The notes beneath the pieces are model-generated. The model saw nothing but the letters and a program-made list of their open reading frames with translations. It searched no databases and was not told the DNA's origin. A stretch of 24,129 nt of DNA from Helicobacteraceae bacterium (GTDB lineage: Bacteria; Campylobacterota; Campylobacteria; Campylobacterales; Helicobacteraceae): assembly GCA_900770765.1 (NCBI GenBank), contig CAAGLK010000017.1, positions 1 through 24,129 on the forward strand, in the 5' to 3' direction. The translations under genes and the position numbers were made by a program. This document shows, in pieces, positions 8,274-17,056 of this stretch (position 1 is the first letter of the stretch; each line of letters begins with the position of its first letter).

Positions 8274-9157
8274 AGCAGCAAACAATAGCAAAAAAAGTAG
8301 AGCTTATAGGCATTGGATTACATAAAGGAGTGCCTGTTAAAATGGTGCTAGAGCCACTGCCAGAAAATAGTGGAATCTTTTTTTATAGAAGCGATGTTGG
8401 TGTGTCTATTCCGCTAAAGCCAGAAAGCGTAGTAGATACCACAATGGCAACCGTTATCGCAAAAGATGGGCATAAAGTCTCTACAATTGAGCATTTTTTA
8501 TCCGCTGTGCACTCTTATGGGATTGATAATTTAAAAATAAGCCTTGATAATGAAGAAGTGCCGATTATGGATGGAAGTAGCATAGGATATTGCATGCTGC
8601 TTGAAGAGGCTGGAATCCTAAAGCAAAATGCACCTAAAAAGATTTTAAAAATAAAATCACCTGTTGAAATAAAAGATGGTGATAAATTTGTGCGTTTTGA
8701 GCCTAGCTCATTATGTGTGTTTGACTTTTCTATTAATTTCCCACACCCTGCTATTGGCACACAAAGCTATAAATTCACCTTTTCTACAAAAAAATATAAA
8801 GAAGAAATAGCGCGCGCTAGAACCTTTGGCTTTTTAAGCGAGGTGCAGTATTTACGCTCCATTGGCTTAGCACTTGGCGGCTCGCTAGAAAATGCTATTG
8901 TGCTAGATGATAGTGGAATCTTAAATAAAGAAGGTTTAAGGTATAAAGATGAATTCGTAAGGCATAAGATTTTAGATGCAATAGGCGATATGGCACTGCT
9001 TGGAATCCCACTTTTAGGCGCTTATGTAAGCTATGCTGGAAGCCATAAATTAAATCACTTGCTTACAAAAGAGCTATTTAACACACCGCAAGCTTTTGAA
9101 GTAATAGAAAGCGAAGAAGCACAAGCCGAGTATGAGCTATCTTTAAGCTATGCTTAG
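8270..9157 (+). CDS. lpxC: UDP-3-O-acyl-N-acetylglucosamine deacetylase
   Basis: LpxC carries out the committed, zinc-dependent deacetylation step of lipid A synthesis in the cytoplasm. The 295-aa length is normal. The zinc-site region STIEHFLSAVHSYG is present with its histidine at residue 75, and the second zinc motif HKILDAIGDMALLG (H and D ligands) lies near residue 230. The EVPIMDGSS and ARARTFGFL blocks are also typical. It overlaps minC by 4 bases and tsaB by 8 bases, so expression is likely coupled to cell division and peptidoglycan editing genes in this operon. Confidence 0.96.
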   Translation: MKQQTIAKKVELIGIGLHKGVPVKMVLEPLPENSGIFFYRSDVGVSIPLKPESVVDTTMATVIAKDGHKVSTIEHFLSAVHSYGIDNLKISLDNEEVPIMDGSSIGYCMLLEEAGILKQNAPKKILKIKSPVEIKDGDKFVRFEPSSLCVFDFSINFPHPAIGTQSYKFTFSTKKYKEEIARARTFGFLSEVQYLRSIGLALGGSLENAIVLDDSGILNKEGLRYKDEFVRHKILDAIGDMALLGIPLLGAYVSYAGSHKLNHLLTKELFNTPQAFEVIESEEAQAEYELSLSYA

Positions 9158-9623
9158 AATCTTAATTTTACCAAATACTTCCGCGCCGCTTTTTGTGGGC
9201 GTTTATAGAGATTTTAAGCTAGAATTTAGCTTAGAATCCACAAAGCCGCTTAGCGATTCTTTAGTGTCTTTATTTTTAGAGCTTGAAAATAGACTTAAAA
9301 AAAGTGGCGAGAGTTTTAGTGAGCTATATTTTGTAAGAGGGCCTGGGAGTTTTATGGCGTTGAAACTTATTTATATTTTTGCAAAAACACTAGAAATATC
9401 AAGGGATATTAGACTTTTTGCCGCCGATGCGTTTAACTTTAATCAAAATTCACCTATTAAGGCTTATGGGAATTGCTATTTTATTAAAGAGGCGGAATCT
9501 AAAATTACGCTTAAAACTTTTGAGATTCCACCTACACTTAAAGCCTTAGAATTACCGCAAGTGTTAGATTCTAGCATTTTTAGCCAGAATCTAAAACCAC
9601 TTTATATACTCCCACCAGTTTAG
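9150..9623 (+). CDS. tsaB: TsaB-like protein (t6A37 tRNA modification), short form
   Basis: TsaB is the scaffold protein that pairs with TsaD for the threonylcarbamoyl-adenosine modification of ANN-decoding tRNAs. The 157-aa protein shows the family's ASKHA N-lobe: an early strand (LRILILPNTSAPLFVGVY), a helix, then the diagnostic GPGSF motif followed by LKLIYIFAKTLE. E. coli TsaB is about 230 aa, so most of the C-terminal lobe is missing; short forms are usual in Helicobacter. It overlaps lpxC by 8 bases and lies in the position known from the H. pylori lpxC locus. Confidence 0.75.
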   Translation: MLRILILPNTSAPLFVGVYRDFKLEFSLESTKPLSDSLVSLFLELENRLKKSGESFSELYFVRGPGSFMALKLIYIFAKTLEISRDIRLFAADAFNFNQNSPIKAYGNCYFIKEAESKITLKTFEIPPTLKALELPQVLDSSIFSQNLKPLYILPPV

Positions 9624-9632
9624 AGGTAAATT

Positions 9633-10505
9633 ATGACTCCACAAAGAAAAGCCACAATTATTTCTAGCCTTGTCGCATTTATGTTAATTTGCGTAAAGTT
9701 TAGCGCTGGAATCCTAAGCGGCTCTATTGCGATTTTAGCAAGTGCGATTGACTCTATGCTAGATTTTTGCGCTTCTGCGTTTAATTTTTTTGCCCTAAGC
9801 AAAAGTGAAAAGCCAGCTTGTGAAATCTTTAACTACGGCAGAGGTAAGATAGAATCTCTAGCTTGTGTGGTAGAGGGCAGCATTATTTTAGTCTCTGCAA
9901 TTTTTATAATTTATCAATCCATTAAAAAACTTTTAATTAATGAGCCACTAGCACAAATGGATTTATCAATTATTATTATGTGTTTTAGCTTAGTGGTTAC
10001 AATCGCACTTGTTTTATATTTAAATTTTATCGCAAAAAAAAGTGGGAATCTTGTCATAAAAGCCGATGCCTTGCATTATAAAAGCGATATTTTAAGTAAT
10101 GGTGCGGTTTTAATTAGCCTACTTTTAGTAAAATTTAGCGGATTTAGTGCGATTGATGGAATCTTTGGGCTATTAATTGGTGCTTATATCGGCTATTGTG
10201 CTATTACTCTTTTAAACGATGGGGTTTTAGAACTGCTTGATAGAAGTTTAGATTCTAACAAAGTGGAGCAAATTAAGCAAATTTTAGATTCCAATAAAGA
10301 AGTAATAAGCTATCATCATTTAAAAACTCGTCAAAGTGCTGGGGCAAATTTCGTCGAAGTGCATCTCGTGCTAGATGGTAAAATAAGCCTAGAGAGTGCC
10401 CACAACATAGCCGATGGTATAGAAAAAGATATAAAAGCTATTAAAGATTTAAATCAAAATTGGTTTGTAATAACTCACCTTGATACCTATAATGATGAAG
10501 GATAG
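9633..10505 (+). CDS. Cation diffusion facilitator (CDF) metal exporter, FieF-like
   Basis: A 290-aa proton-coupled efflux pump of the inner membrane for divalent metals (Zn, Fe or Cd). It has about six membrane segments, the TM2 metal site D40xxxD44 (SAIDSMLD), the conserved FNYGRGKIE loop at 67-75 and the TM5 site H148xxxD152 (HYKSD). A D-D/H-D site set is that of FieF-like exporters. A C-terminal cytoplasmic domain of about 85 residues has conserved histidines (YHHLKTRQSG-type region and VEVHLVLDG). An AGAGGT ribosome-binding site precedes the ATG. It is followed by an AAA+ gene after 2 bases. Confidence 0.9.
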   Translation: MTPQRKATIISSLVAFMLICVKFSAGILSGSIAILASAIDSMLDFCASAFNFFALSKSEKPACEIFNYGRGKIESLACVVEGSIILVSAIFIIYQSIKKLLINEPLAQMDLSIIIMCFSLVVTIALVLYLNFIAKKSGNLVIKADALHYKSDILSNGAVLISLLLVKFSGFSAIDGIFGLLIGAYIGYCAITLLNDGVLELLDRSLDSNKVEQIKQILDSNKEVISYHHLKTRQSAGANFVEVHLVLDGKISLESAHNIADGIEKDIKAIKDLNQNWFVITHLDTYNDEG

Positions 10506-10507
10506 CA

Positions 10508-12217
10508 ATGGAATATATTAGCGATTTTATACAAACACAAGCAATAACAAAAACAAAGCTATATCCACTTTTAAAATGCAGTGTAAAAGAAGCAAAAATT
10601 TTACGCCACTTTTGCCTAGAGCTTTTAGGCGGTGTTGAAGAAATAAAATGTATAGATGTAATTGAAGCGATATTTAACCCACTAGATGAAGTAGAAGTTC
10701 TAAAGTATTTACCGCTTTTTAAAAATTTAATTGAAAGTGGATTTTTAATAGAATGTGGATTTTTAAAAGAATATAAAGATTGCGAAAATATTTTAGAAAT
10801 AATAAGCATGAATTTAAGTTTAGGGAATAATTTTTTTAAACTATTAAATCACACTAAGCAAAAGCCACTAGAAATTAAGCCCTACACAGACCATTTAGAA
10901 TATCTAAAAGACCAATTTTTAAGCATAGAGATTTTAAGAGAATTAAGACCTTATAAAAAAGATAATAACAAAGCACTAATAAACAAAGGGATGCAAAAAT
11001 ACAAGCAACACACAGAATACATAAATAAAAGAGTAAAGCTAACAAAAGAATCCTTGCCGCTAGAAAAATTTTTTAAAGAAAACGACTTAAACCAGCAAGA
11101 GAAAATCATTTTCACAGCACTATTAAGAGAGGAGTATTTAAATAGAGATGGGAATGGGCGTGAGATTAGCACACTTATAGATTTAATTAGTCAAAACGAC
11201 TATGAGAGAATGAAAAATAGAAGTATTTTAGATGATAAAGGTAATCTTATCTCAAAAGGACTCATAGATTATGATGAGATTCTAAGCACATTTAGTGGAG
11301 TAAGCAGAAGTTTTTTTATCCCAGATGAGATTTTAAAACAAATCACACACGCCAAGCAAAAGGAAGCGATAACCCTAAAAACACTTGTAGAAGAGCAAGA
11401 AATTTTCGAGCTAATAGAGCCAAAAACTTCTTTAGATGAAGTGGTGTTAAATAAAAACGAGCGAGAAACTTTAGAAATAATTTTAAGACAAATGGATTCT
11501 AAAGTATTGCAGAGATTAAAAAAATGGGGGATTAATAAAGATAGCACAATTAGTGCGAAAATTATTTTTTATGGACCACCAGGGACTGGTAAGACGATTA
11601 CCGCATTAGCTTTAGCTAAATCGCTTAAAAAAGAGATTCTAAGTTTTGATTGTTCTAAAATTTTATCTATGTATGTAGGCGAGAGTGAAAAAAATGTGCG
11701 AAAAATATTTGACACATATAAGACGATTAAAGAGGAATCCAAACAAGAGCCAATTTTGCTTTTGGACGAAGCAGACCAATTTTTAAGCACTCGCACTACA
11801 AGCGGCAGCGGAGCTGATAAAATGCACAATCAAATGCAAAATATTTTTTTAGAACAAATAGAAAAATTTAGCGGAATCCTAATTGCCACTACAAATTTGC
11901 TAGAGACTTTAGATACCGCATTTGCCCGCCGCTTTAATTATAAAATAGAGTTTAAGAGACCAAATTTAGACCAAAGGCTTAAGCTATGGGAGAAGCTATT
12001 ACCTAAAGGAGCCCCTTTTAGTAAAGATTTTGATATAAACTCACTTGCAAAGCATAGCCTAAGCGGCGGACAAATCTCGCTTGTTATAAAAAACACAGCT
12101 TATAAAATCGCCGCACTTAAAAAACCAGAATTTAGCACACAAAGTTTTTTAGAAGAAATTAAAAAAGAGTTAGAATCCAATTTTGACAACACACGCGAAA
12201 TGGGCTTTAATACTTGA
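10508..12217 (+). CDS. AAA+ ATPase with long unknown N-terminal region
   Basis: A 569-aa classical AAA family ATPase. Walker A GPPGTGKT is near residue 356, Walker B ILLLDEAD near 417, sensor-1 region IATTNLLETLD near 461 and the arginine-finger stretch FARRF near 475, followed by an AAA lid. The pore-type segment KILSMYVGESEKNVRKIF is also present, so it probably remodels or unfolds a protein. The first about 340 residues have no family I can name; they are charged and helical. No signal peptide. An AAGGA site precedes the ATG. The gene directly follows the CDF exporter, suggesting co-expression. The substrate is unknown. Confidence 0.82.
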   Translation: MEYISDFIQTQAITKTKLYPLLKCSVKEAKILRHFCLELLGGVEEIKCIDVIEAIFNPLDEVEVLKYLPLFKNLIESGFLIECGFLKEYKDCENILEIISMNLSLGNNFFKLLNHTKQKPLEIKPYTDHLEYLKDQFLSIEILRELRPYKKDNNKALINKGMQKYKQHTEYINKRVKLTKESLPLEKFFKENDLNQQEKIIFTALLREEYLNRDGNGREISTLIDLISQNDYERMKNRSILDDKGNLISKGLIDYDEILSTFSGVSRSFFIPDEILKQITHAKQKEAITLKTLVEEQEIFELIEPKTSLDEVVLNKNERETLEIILRQMDSKVLQRLKKWGINKDSTISAKIIFYGPPGTGKTITALALAKSLKKEILSFDCSKILSMYVGESEKNVRKIFDTYKTIKEESKQEPILLLDEADQFLSTRTTSGSGADKMHNQMQNIFLEQIEKFSGILIATTNLLETLDTAFARRFNYKIEFKRPNLDQRLKLWEKLLPKGAPFSKDFDINSLAKHSLSGGQISLVIKNTAYKIAALKKPEFSTQSFLEEIKKELESNFDNTREMGFNT

Positions 12218-12232
12218 TAGCCTTTTAGGATT

Positions 12233-14086
12233 CTACTCTGCTTGGGATTCAAAGTTTAAATCAGCATTTGAAGTATTTTTAACTTTACCTTTATCCGCCT
12301 TTACATAGCCATATTTAACTAAAGAATTTGCTAGTTTTGCAAGCACTGGGCCGCCTACGCCGCTTCCGCTTCCGCCGTGTTCTACCATTACCGTAATAAC
12401 ATATTTTGGATTCTCTATCGGTAAGAATCCTGTAATCCACGCTTGACTTCTATGGAAATAATCCATATCCGCCTCCTTGATTCTCGCTTTATCTTCTTGT
12501 GAGATTCCTACCACTTGAGCCGTGCCTGTTTTACAAGCTAATTTTACTTGCGATTCCCTTGTCGCATAGTTTGCCGTGCCGCCAATCTCGCTGCACACTT
12601 GCCGCATACCTTCTCTTAAAACTCCTAATTTACTTTTTTGAAACTCACTTAAAACATCTTTTGATTCTAAATTATTTTTATTTAACTCTTTTGCAAAATG
12701 TGGTGTGGGAAGTTTGCCACTTGCGATTAATGCGGTGTAGTTTGCAATTTGCAGTGGCGTGGTTAAAAATAGCCCTTGCCCAATGGAGCTTACGATACTA
12801 TCACCTGCATACCAGCCTTGCTTATATCTCTCTTTTTTTAAGCTAGGACTTGGCACTATACCTCTAAATTCATTAGGTAAATCAACCCCTGTTTTTTCGC
12901 CTAAGCCCATTACCTTTAGCGTATTTGCTATATCCTCAAAATCTGTCCTTTGCGCTAAAATATAAAAATACACATCCACGCTTCGCTTAATAGCTTTATA
13001 AAGGTCAGCGCTTCCATGCCCCTCCTTTTTCCAATCGCGGAATTTTCTCCCCCCAACTTCAATAAAAGGCGGCGTTTCAATCTCCTTATTTTCACTAATC
13101 CCAGCGTGTTCTAACAGGGCTAATCCCATGCCCATTTTAATAACACTTCCAGGCGGATACAAGCCATTTATAAATTTATTAATTAGCGGCTTATATGGGC
13201 TATCTCTAAGTGCGTTCCAATTTTCATAAGAGATTCCACCTACAAAGTGATTTAAATCATACTCAGGATAACTTCCAGCAGCTAGAATCTCGCCATTTGT
13301 GGCGTCCATTATAATTGCCGCACCATTTTTATCCTTAAAAATCAAATCCATATCTTTTTGGATTCTAATATCTAGCGTAGTTTTTAAATCTCTATTTTCT
13401 ACCGCTTCTTTATAAGATATAACACCAATTTCCTCATTTAAAGCCGTAACCTTAATAACCCTCTCCCCTACTTCACCTTGCAAATAAGTATCATACTGCC
13501 GCTCTAAACCATCTTTTCCTATATTTCCTGTATATTTTGAAATGGGTTGTTTTATTATATCTTGCTTATTTGCCTTGCTAACATAGCCTATAATGTGCGA
13601 TGCAGATGTATTATTAGGATAATGTCGTCTAGCAAGTGGCGTGATTCTTACAAGCTCACTTTGTGTAATTTGCGTATAATGCTTTAAAATAAAATCATGT
13701 TCAATAAACTCAACAACAGGAATATGCTCATGATTATAAGGGGAATCCGCATTTTTATATTTTGCAATCAATTCTTCTTTAGTGTATTGTGGGAATATTT
13801 TTAAAAGCTGTTCTATTTCTCTTTCTAAAATAGGACGATTTTGTCTAAGGGTTAGCTTTGGCGGTAGTGTTATACTAAAGCTTACGAAGTTTGTCGCTAA
13901 TGGCTCATTGTTTCTATCTATAATTTTACCTCTAATTGGTGCGATAATCTCCGCCCTTAGCGTGTTATTTAACGCTTGTTCTTTATACTCATCTTTTTCT
14001 ATTACGCTTATAAAAAAGATTCTAACTAAAAGTAAAATCCAAAAAATCACAAAAGCACTAAAAGCAATTAAAATTCTAATATTCAT
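12233..14086 (-). CDS. mrdA: Penicillin-binding protein 2 (elongation transpeptidase)
   Basis: A monofunctional class B PBP that cross-links peptidoglycan during cell elongation with RodA and MreC/D. It is 617 aa with one N-terminal membrane anchor (residues about 7-28), the family start motif RGKIIDRN near 52-59, a dimerisation domain, then the transpeptidase: SVIK near residue 313 (catalytic serine), SVD near 367 (PBP2-type SxD in place of SxN) and KTGTA near 519. It is the last gene of the envelope operon, starting right after the mreD-like stop. It converges with the AAA+ gene, and I see no clear terminator in the 15-base gap. Confidence 0.95.
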   Translation of the reverse strand: MNIRILIAFSAFVIFWILLLVRIFFISVIEKDEYKEQALNNTLRAEIIAPIRGKIIDRNNEPLATNFVSFSITLPPKLTLRQNRPILEREIEQLLKIFPQYTKEELIAKYKNADSPYNHEHIPVVEFIEHDFILKHYTQITQSELVRITPLARRHYPNNTSASHIIGYVSKANKQDIIKQPISKYTGNIGKDGLERQYDTYLQGEVGERVIKVTALNEEIGVISYKEAVENRDLKTTLDIRIQKDMDLIFKDKNGAAIIMDATNGEILAAGSYPEYDLNHFVGGISYENWNALRDSPYKPLINKFINGLYPPGSVIKMGMGLALLEHAGISENKEIETPPFIEVGGRKFRDWKKEGHGSADLYKAIKRSVDVYFYILAQRTDFEDIANTLKVMGLGEKTGVDLPNEFRGIVPSPSLKKERYKQGWYAGDSIVSSIGQGLFLTTPLQIANYTALIASGKLPTPHFAKELNKNNLESKDVLSEFQKSKLGVLREGMRQVCSEIGGTANYATRESQVKLACKTGTAQVVGISQEDKARIKEADMDYFHRSQAWITGFLPIENPKYVITVMVEHGGSGSGVGGPVLAKLANSLVKYGYVKADKGKVKNTSNADLNFESQAE

Positions 14087-14587
14087 CTACAAAATCCACA
14101 CAAAAAACCAAATTAACACAACTTCACAAGCAATATAAAATGCAAAAATCCACGAAAACTGCGGAATCCTAAAATCAAATAAAATAGAAAAAATATAAAT
14201 AAAAGCATAGAATCCAAAATAAGCATAAGCGATAAATAGCGGAATAAACGCCTTATTAAAGCCAAAAAACTTTCTAAACTTAGGCAAAATAATTTTAAAA
14301 GAAAACGCCATAAATAAAAGTGTGCTAAAAAGTGGCAGCTGCTTACTTGACTCAAAATAAATTAAAAACGGCACTAGAAAATAAAAGATTCCAAGCCTAT
14401 CTTTCTCATACCCCTCTTGTGCTAACACATACGCCACGCCAAAAAGCGGCGGTAAAAAGTAATACATATCGCTTAATGCTAGGTAAAACACAAGTCCTAC
14501 GCATATAAAAAATATTTTTAAATATCTTTTATCAGTGCTATTTCGTCGCATTGTGGAAAATGTTTGCATGCTATACAATCCGCCCAT
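14087..14587 (-). CDS. Small integral membrane protein in MreD-like position
   Basis: A 166-aa, strongly hydrophobic protein with about four or five membrane segments. It sits directly upstream of mrdA, where many bacteria have mreD and where H. pylori has a small membrane protein. I infer an MreD-like role in rod shape from position and topology, not from a motif. The start is unsure. The first ATG at 14587 overlaps the upstream gene by 70 bases, another at 14551 (protein of 154 aa) by 34 bases; none has a good ribosome-binding site, so translation is probably coupled. Confidence 0.6.
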   Translation of the reverse strand: MGGLYSMQTFSTMRRNSTDKRYLKIFFICVGLVFYLALSDMYYFLPPLFGVAYVLAQEGYEKDRLGIFYFLVPFLIYFESSKQLPLFSTLLFMAFSFKIILPKFRKFFGFNKAFIPLFIAYAYFGFYAFIYIFSILFDFRIPQFSWIFAFYIACEVVLIWFFVWIL

Positions 14588-15039
14588 ATTTTTTGATTTG
14601 GAATCTTATCTTTACTAATTTCTCTAAAACCTAATTTTTCAAAAACATAATTTTTATAAGTTAAAACTAAGATATTTTTAATCCCAAGCTCCCTAGCCTC
14701 CCTTTCACAATCCATAATTAACGCACTTCCAACGCCCCTATTTTGCGCAAAATCTCTAACAATCAGGCTTCTAATTTCAGCCAAAGAGCTAGAGTAAATA
14801 TGCAGCGCACAGAATCCTAACATTTGTGGATTTTCTAACTCCTCTAGCCCTTTAGATTCTAGCACTAGCTTTTTATTAGATTCTAGCACCTTAGCTTCCT
14901 CAAAAGCTACACGATAAGAGCGAATCATATTTGCCATAACCTCCTCGCTTCGCTCTAAAATCACGCCAGATTCCACTTGCGGTCGCACGATTTCTCGCAT
15001 TTCTGCAATTTGTGCTAAAGTTGGCTTTATGATAATCAT
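14518..15039 (-). CDS. N-acetylglutamate synthase of the short GNAT type (ArgA-like)
   Basis: A GNAT acetyltransferase, 173 aa from the ATG at 15039. The acetyl-CoA-binding part is AEIRSLIVRDFAQNRGVGSA, near residues 102-121. The C-terminal IWADCIACKHFPQCDE cysteine motif is characteristic of the short N-acetylglutamate synthases that make the first intermediate of arginine synthesis. I therefore prefer this call over a generic acetyltransferase. The frame is open upstream to a TTG at 15072, but the ATG has AGGAG seven bases upstream and overlaps the engB stop (ATGA), so I chose it. Arginine synthesis is absent from H. pylori, which argues for an enterohepatic or related species. Confidence 0.75.
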   Translation of the reverse strand: MIIIKPTLAQIAEMREIVRPQVESGVILERSEEVMANMIRSYRVAFEEAKVLESNKKLVLESKGLEELENPQMLGFCALHIYSSSLAEIRSLIVRDFAQNRGVGSALIMDCEREARELGIKNILVLTYKNYVFEKLGFREISKDKIPNQKIWADCIACKHFPQCDEIALIKDI

Positions 15040-15986
15040 ATCTCTACTCCTAGCGTTTGATTTACTATGCAATTTATAATTTCTTGCGTGTTTTGCTTAT
15101 TTAGAGAGCTTGAAAAAAGTACGTTAGGATAAGCATTTTTTAGCTTTCTTTGCTCTGTTTTGTTTAGCTTATCAAATTTTGTAAAAACCCTTAGAATTTT
15201 CTGGTCGCCTCTTAAGAATTGCTCTAAAAACGCCACTAAATTTTTATCAATTTCTAAGTTAGGATGCCTACAATCCACCAAATGCACAAAAAGCCTTATG
15301 CAATCTCGCTTTTTTAAAAACTCCACTAAATTGCGATTCCACAGCTCTTTTTGCGATTTTGCCACTTTCGCATAACCAAAGCCAGGAAGGTCTACTAATA
15401 TTAATTTCGCAGACGAGCAAAACTCATCTTTATAAGCGGAAGCTTTGCTCCCTACACCCACCGCTAACGCAGTGGGTCCCTCACTTGGCAAATTAAAGTT
15501 CTCTAAATTTTGCGATTCCGCTTCGTCATTGCGATTCGCCCACACTTGCAAATCTACATTGTGGATTGCTTCGGTCGCTTCGCTTCCTCGCAATGACGGA
15601 GTATTTTGCAAATCGCTAGAATCCAAAAACGCATTTTTGTTTTCAAAATGCCTATCCGCACAGAATTTTTGAGCCGAGTCCTCTAAAAAATAAGCGAGAC
15701 TAGACTTAGCGTCTGTCGAGTGAGATTTTTTAGAGTGGTTCAAAAATTCACAGTGGGAGACATTTTGCAATTTCCACTCTGTTAAAAAAAAGTTTATAAG
15801 CTGCGTCTTCCCAGGAGTTGCCGAGCTTTTTGCTAAACCTTTATGATTGCATAATAAATTTATAAGTGTGCTTTTACCCACATTACTACGCCCTAAAAAC
15901 GCCACTTCGCTAAGGCTTGGCGGTGGGCATTGAGTGATATTTGCAGCAGAGGTTATAAAACTAGCATTTTTTAAAACAAAATTCAT
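15036..15986 (-). CDS. engB: Ribosome-biogenesis GTPase EngB/YsxC with ~119-residue insertion
   Basis: EngB (YihA/YsxC) is an essential GTPase of 50S subunit assembly, usually about 195-210 aa. Here it is 316 aa. All G motifs are intact: G1 GRSNVGKST at 32-40, G2 TPGKT at 57-61, G3 DLPG at 199-202, G4 TKFD at 269-272 and G5 SSSL at 292-295. G2 and G3 are normally about 20 residues apart; here about 137, because residues about 74-192 (positions 15411-15767) are extra. The insert is polar, without family resemblance, and contains a B-family palindromic repeat read as SLRGSEATEAI. The frame is kept through it. The ATG overlaps the lptA stop (ATGA). It is either tolerated as a surface loop or this is a copy under decay. 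Confidence 0.93.
   Translation of the reverse strand: MNFVLKNASFITSAANITQCPPPSLSEVAFLGRSNVGKSTLINLLCNHKGLAKSSATPGKTQLINFFLTEWKLQNVSHCEFLNHSKKSHSTDAKSSLAYFLEDSAQKFCADRHFENKNAFLDSSDLQNTPSLRGSEATEAIHNVDLQVWANRNDEAESQNLENFNLPSEGPTALAVGVGSKASAYKDEFCSSAKLILVDLPGFGYAKVAKSQKELWNRNLVEFLKKRDCIRLFVHLVDCRHPNLEIDKNLVAFLEQFLRGDQKILRVFTKFDKLNKTEQRKLKNAYPNVLFSSSLNKQNTQEIINCIVNQTLGVEI
15411..15767 (-). other. In-frame insertion segment within engB, mosaic of repeat-like pieces
   Basis: This stretch encodes the extra residues about 74-192 of EngB between G2 and G3. It contains the B-family repeat at 15525-15597, a 6-bp hairpin ACCCAC/GTGGGT (15456-15461 with 15472-15477) encoding part of GPTALAVGVG, and another inverted repeat GCATTTT/AAAATGC near 15630-15650. 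It looks like two or more small palindromic elements accumulated at one tolerant site, rather than a single domain. No homing endonuclease or intein motifs are visible. Confidence 0.7.
15525..15597 (-). repeat. B-family palindromic element inside engB
   Basis: A 73-bp element with terminal inverted repeats GTCATTGCGA (15525-15534) and TCGCAATGAC (15588-15597). Its right half matches the 80-bp intergenic elements at 21601 and 23978 almost perfectly (GATTGCTTCGGTCGCTT, then GCTTC, CTCGCAATGAC and the following GGAGT), while the left half has diverged. On the coding strand it is read through as SLRGSEATEAI ... NRNDEA. Confidence 0.9.
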
Positions 15987-16444
15987 TGAAAATCTTCTAA
16001 TTTAAAAATCAATTTTGCAGGCTTATTTTCCTGCCCTACGACATTTATAAAGCCTTCATTTTGTTTAATAATAATCTTATCGCCCCTTACCACATTGTTT
16101 TTTTCAACTTCTCTTACAACCGCATTACCTAAAATTTGATACTCTTTAGAGCGTGGAAAATATAGGGCTTCTTGCGATTCCCCTTGAATCTTTCGCCCAT
16201 CTTTAAGTGTGAAAAAAAACTTAACCCCACCCTTTGCTTGCATTTTTGTAGGGCGATTGTTAGAATCTAAAAATATATAAGCTTCCTCTGCACTTAATTT
16301 ATCACTTAAGCGTTTAATTTCCACTCCGCCTTTAAGATGTGTTAGACGCTTTTTTTCATCAGCGATTAACTCTTTTGCGCTTATTTGTATTTCATTTGCA
16401 AAAGCATTAAGGCAAAAAAACATAAGAAAAATTAAAAACTTCAT
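15983..16444 (-). CDS. lptA: LPS transport periplasmic protein LptA
   Basis: LptA forms the periplasmic bridge that carries LPS from the inner-membrane LptBFGC complex to LptD. The 153-aa protein has a signal peptide (MKFLIFLMFFCLNAFA, cleavage predicted before NEIQIS) and an OstA/jellyroll-type body (LIADEKKRLTHLKGGVEIK, then a YIFLDSNNRPTKMQAKGGVKF strand pattern). It follows lptC directly (16444/16445) and its stop overlaps the engB start. Same order as in H. pylori. Confidence 0.88.
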   Translation of the reverse strand: MKFLIFLMFFCLNAFANEIQISAKELIADEKKRLTHLKGGVEIKRLSDKLSAEEAYIFLDSNNRPTKMQAKGGVKFFFTLKDGRKIQGESQEALYFPRSKEYQILGNAVVREVEKNNVVRGDKIIIKQNEGFINVVGQENKPAKLIFKLEDFQ

Positions 16445-17056
16445 CTAATTCCTTAAAATCCCTTGTATATTTTGAGCATAGATTTTACCATCTCTATAAG
16501 ATATATTTTGCCCTCTTATTTTTGATTCCGCATCAAAAATTACAAATGCCCCACTCCCTTGCAACGCCCTATCTTGTGGAAAATACTCCGCACTCTCACT
16601 CCAGAATTTCATAGAATCCCGCTTATAAGTTACGCCCTGTGTAAAAAGCACAGAAGCGTTATTATAAAGGGCAAATGGAGCTTCTATGGATTCTTGCATT
16701 GCCTTTTTTGATAAAGGATTTAAGGCGCTAGAATCATCTATTTCTTTAGAATCCATTTTTAAATTTGTAGCATTTGATAGAGAATTTGCTAAGATTTTTA
16801 AATTTTTTAATTCATATTCACCATTAGTATTTTCTCTAGCTACCTCTCCACTTGCAATAGCACTAATGCCGCTTTTAGTTAATCTATAATAAGTAAAATT
16901 TGAAACTTCAAATCTAGGAATCTTAAAAAAATCCTTATTATTTTCTAGTGATTTATTACTTAAAATAACCGCCATAGCCACGCTAAAGACACATAAAGCA
17001 ATAAAAAATAATAAAACAAAATATGCTGATATATTTTTTTTAAACAAATAATGCAT
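16445..17056 (-). CDS. lptC: LPS export protein LptC
   Basis: LptC is a bitopic inner-membrane protein that accepts LPS from the LptBFG ATPase and hands it to LptA. Here it is 203 aa with one N-terminal membrane segment (residues about 12-32) and a beta-rich periplasmic domain (for example VLFTQGVTYKRDSMKFWSES and GSGAFVIFDAESKIRGQNIS). Sequence conservation of LptC is low, so the call rests on topology, fold-like repeats and its place between kdsC and lptA. It overlaps the end of kdsC by 17 bases. It is somewhat longer than the about 190 aa usual in E. coli. Confidence 0.82.
   Translation of the reverse strand: MHYLFKKNISAYFVLLFFIALCVFSVAMAVILSNKSLENNKDFFKIPRFEVSNFTYYRLTKSGISAIASGEVARENTNGEYELKNLKILANSLSNATNLKMDSKEIDDSSALNPLSKKAMQESIEAPFALYNNASVLFTQGVTYKRDSMKFWSESAEYFPQDRALQGSGAFVIFDAESKIRGQNISYRDGKIYAQNIQGILRN

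Noticed and set aside
15037..15072. Start of the ArgA-like gene at TTG 15072
   Set aside because: The ATG at 15039 has AGGAG at the right distance and overlaps the engB stop; the longer N-terminus has no family similarity.
15300..15309. Third A-type arm (GCAATCTCGC) in engB
   Set aside because: The decamer is identical to the A 5' arm, but it encodes part of the ordinary EngB sequence (KKRDCIRLF) and there is no matching 3' arm at about 100 nt.
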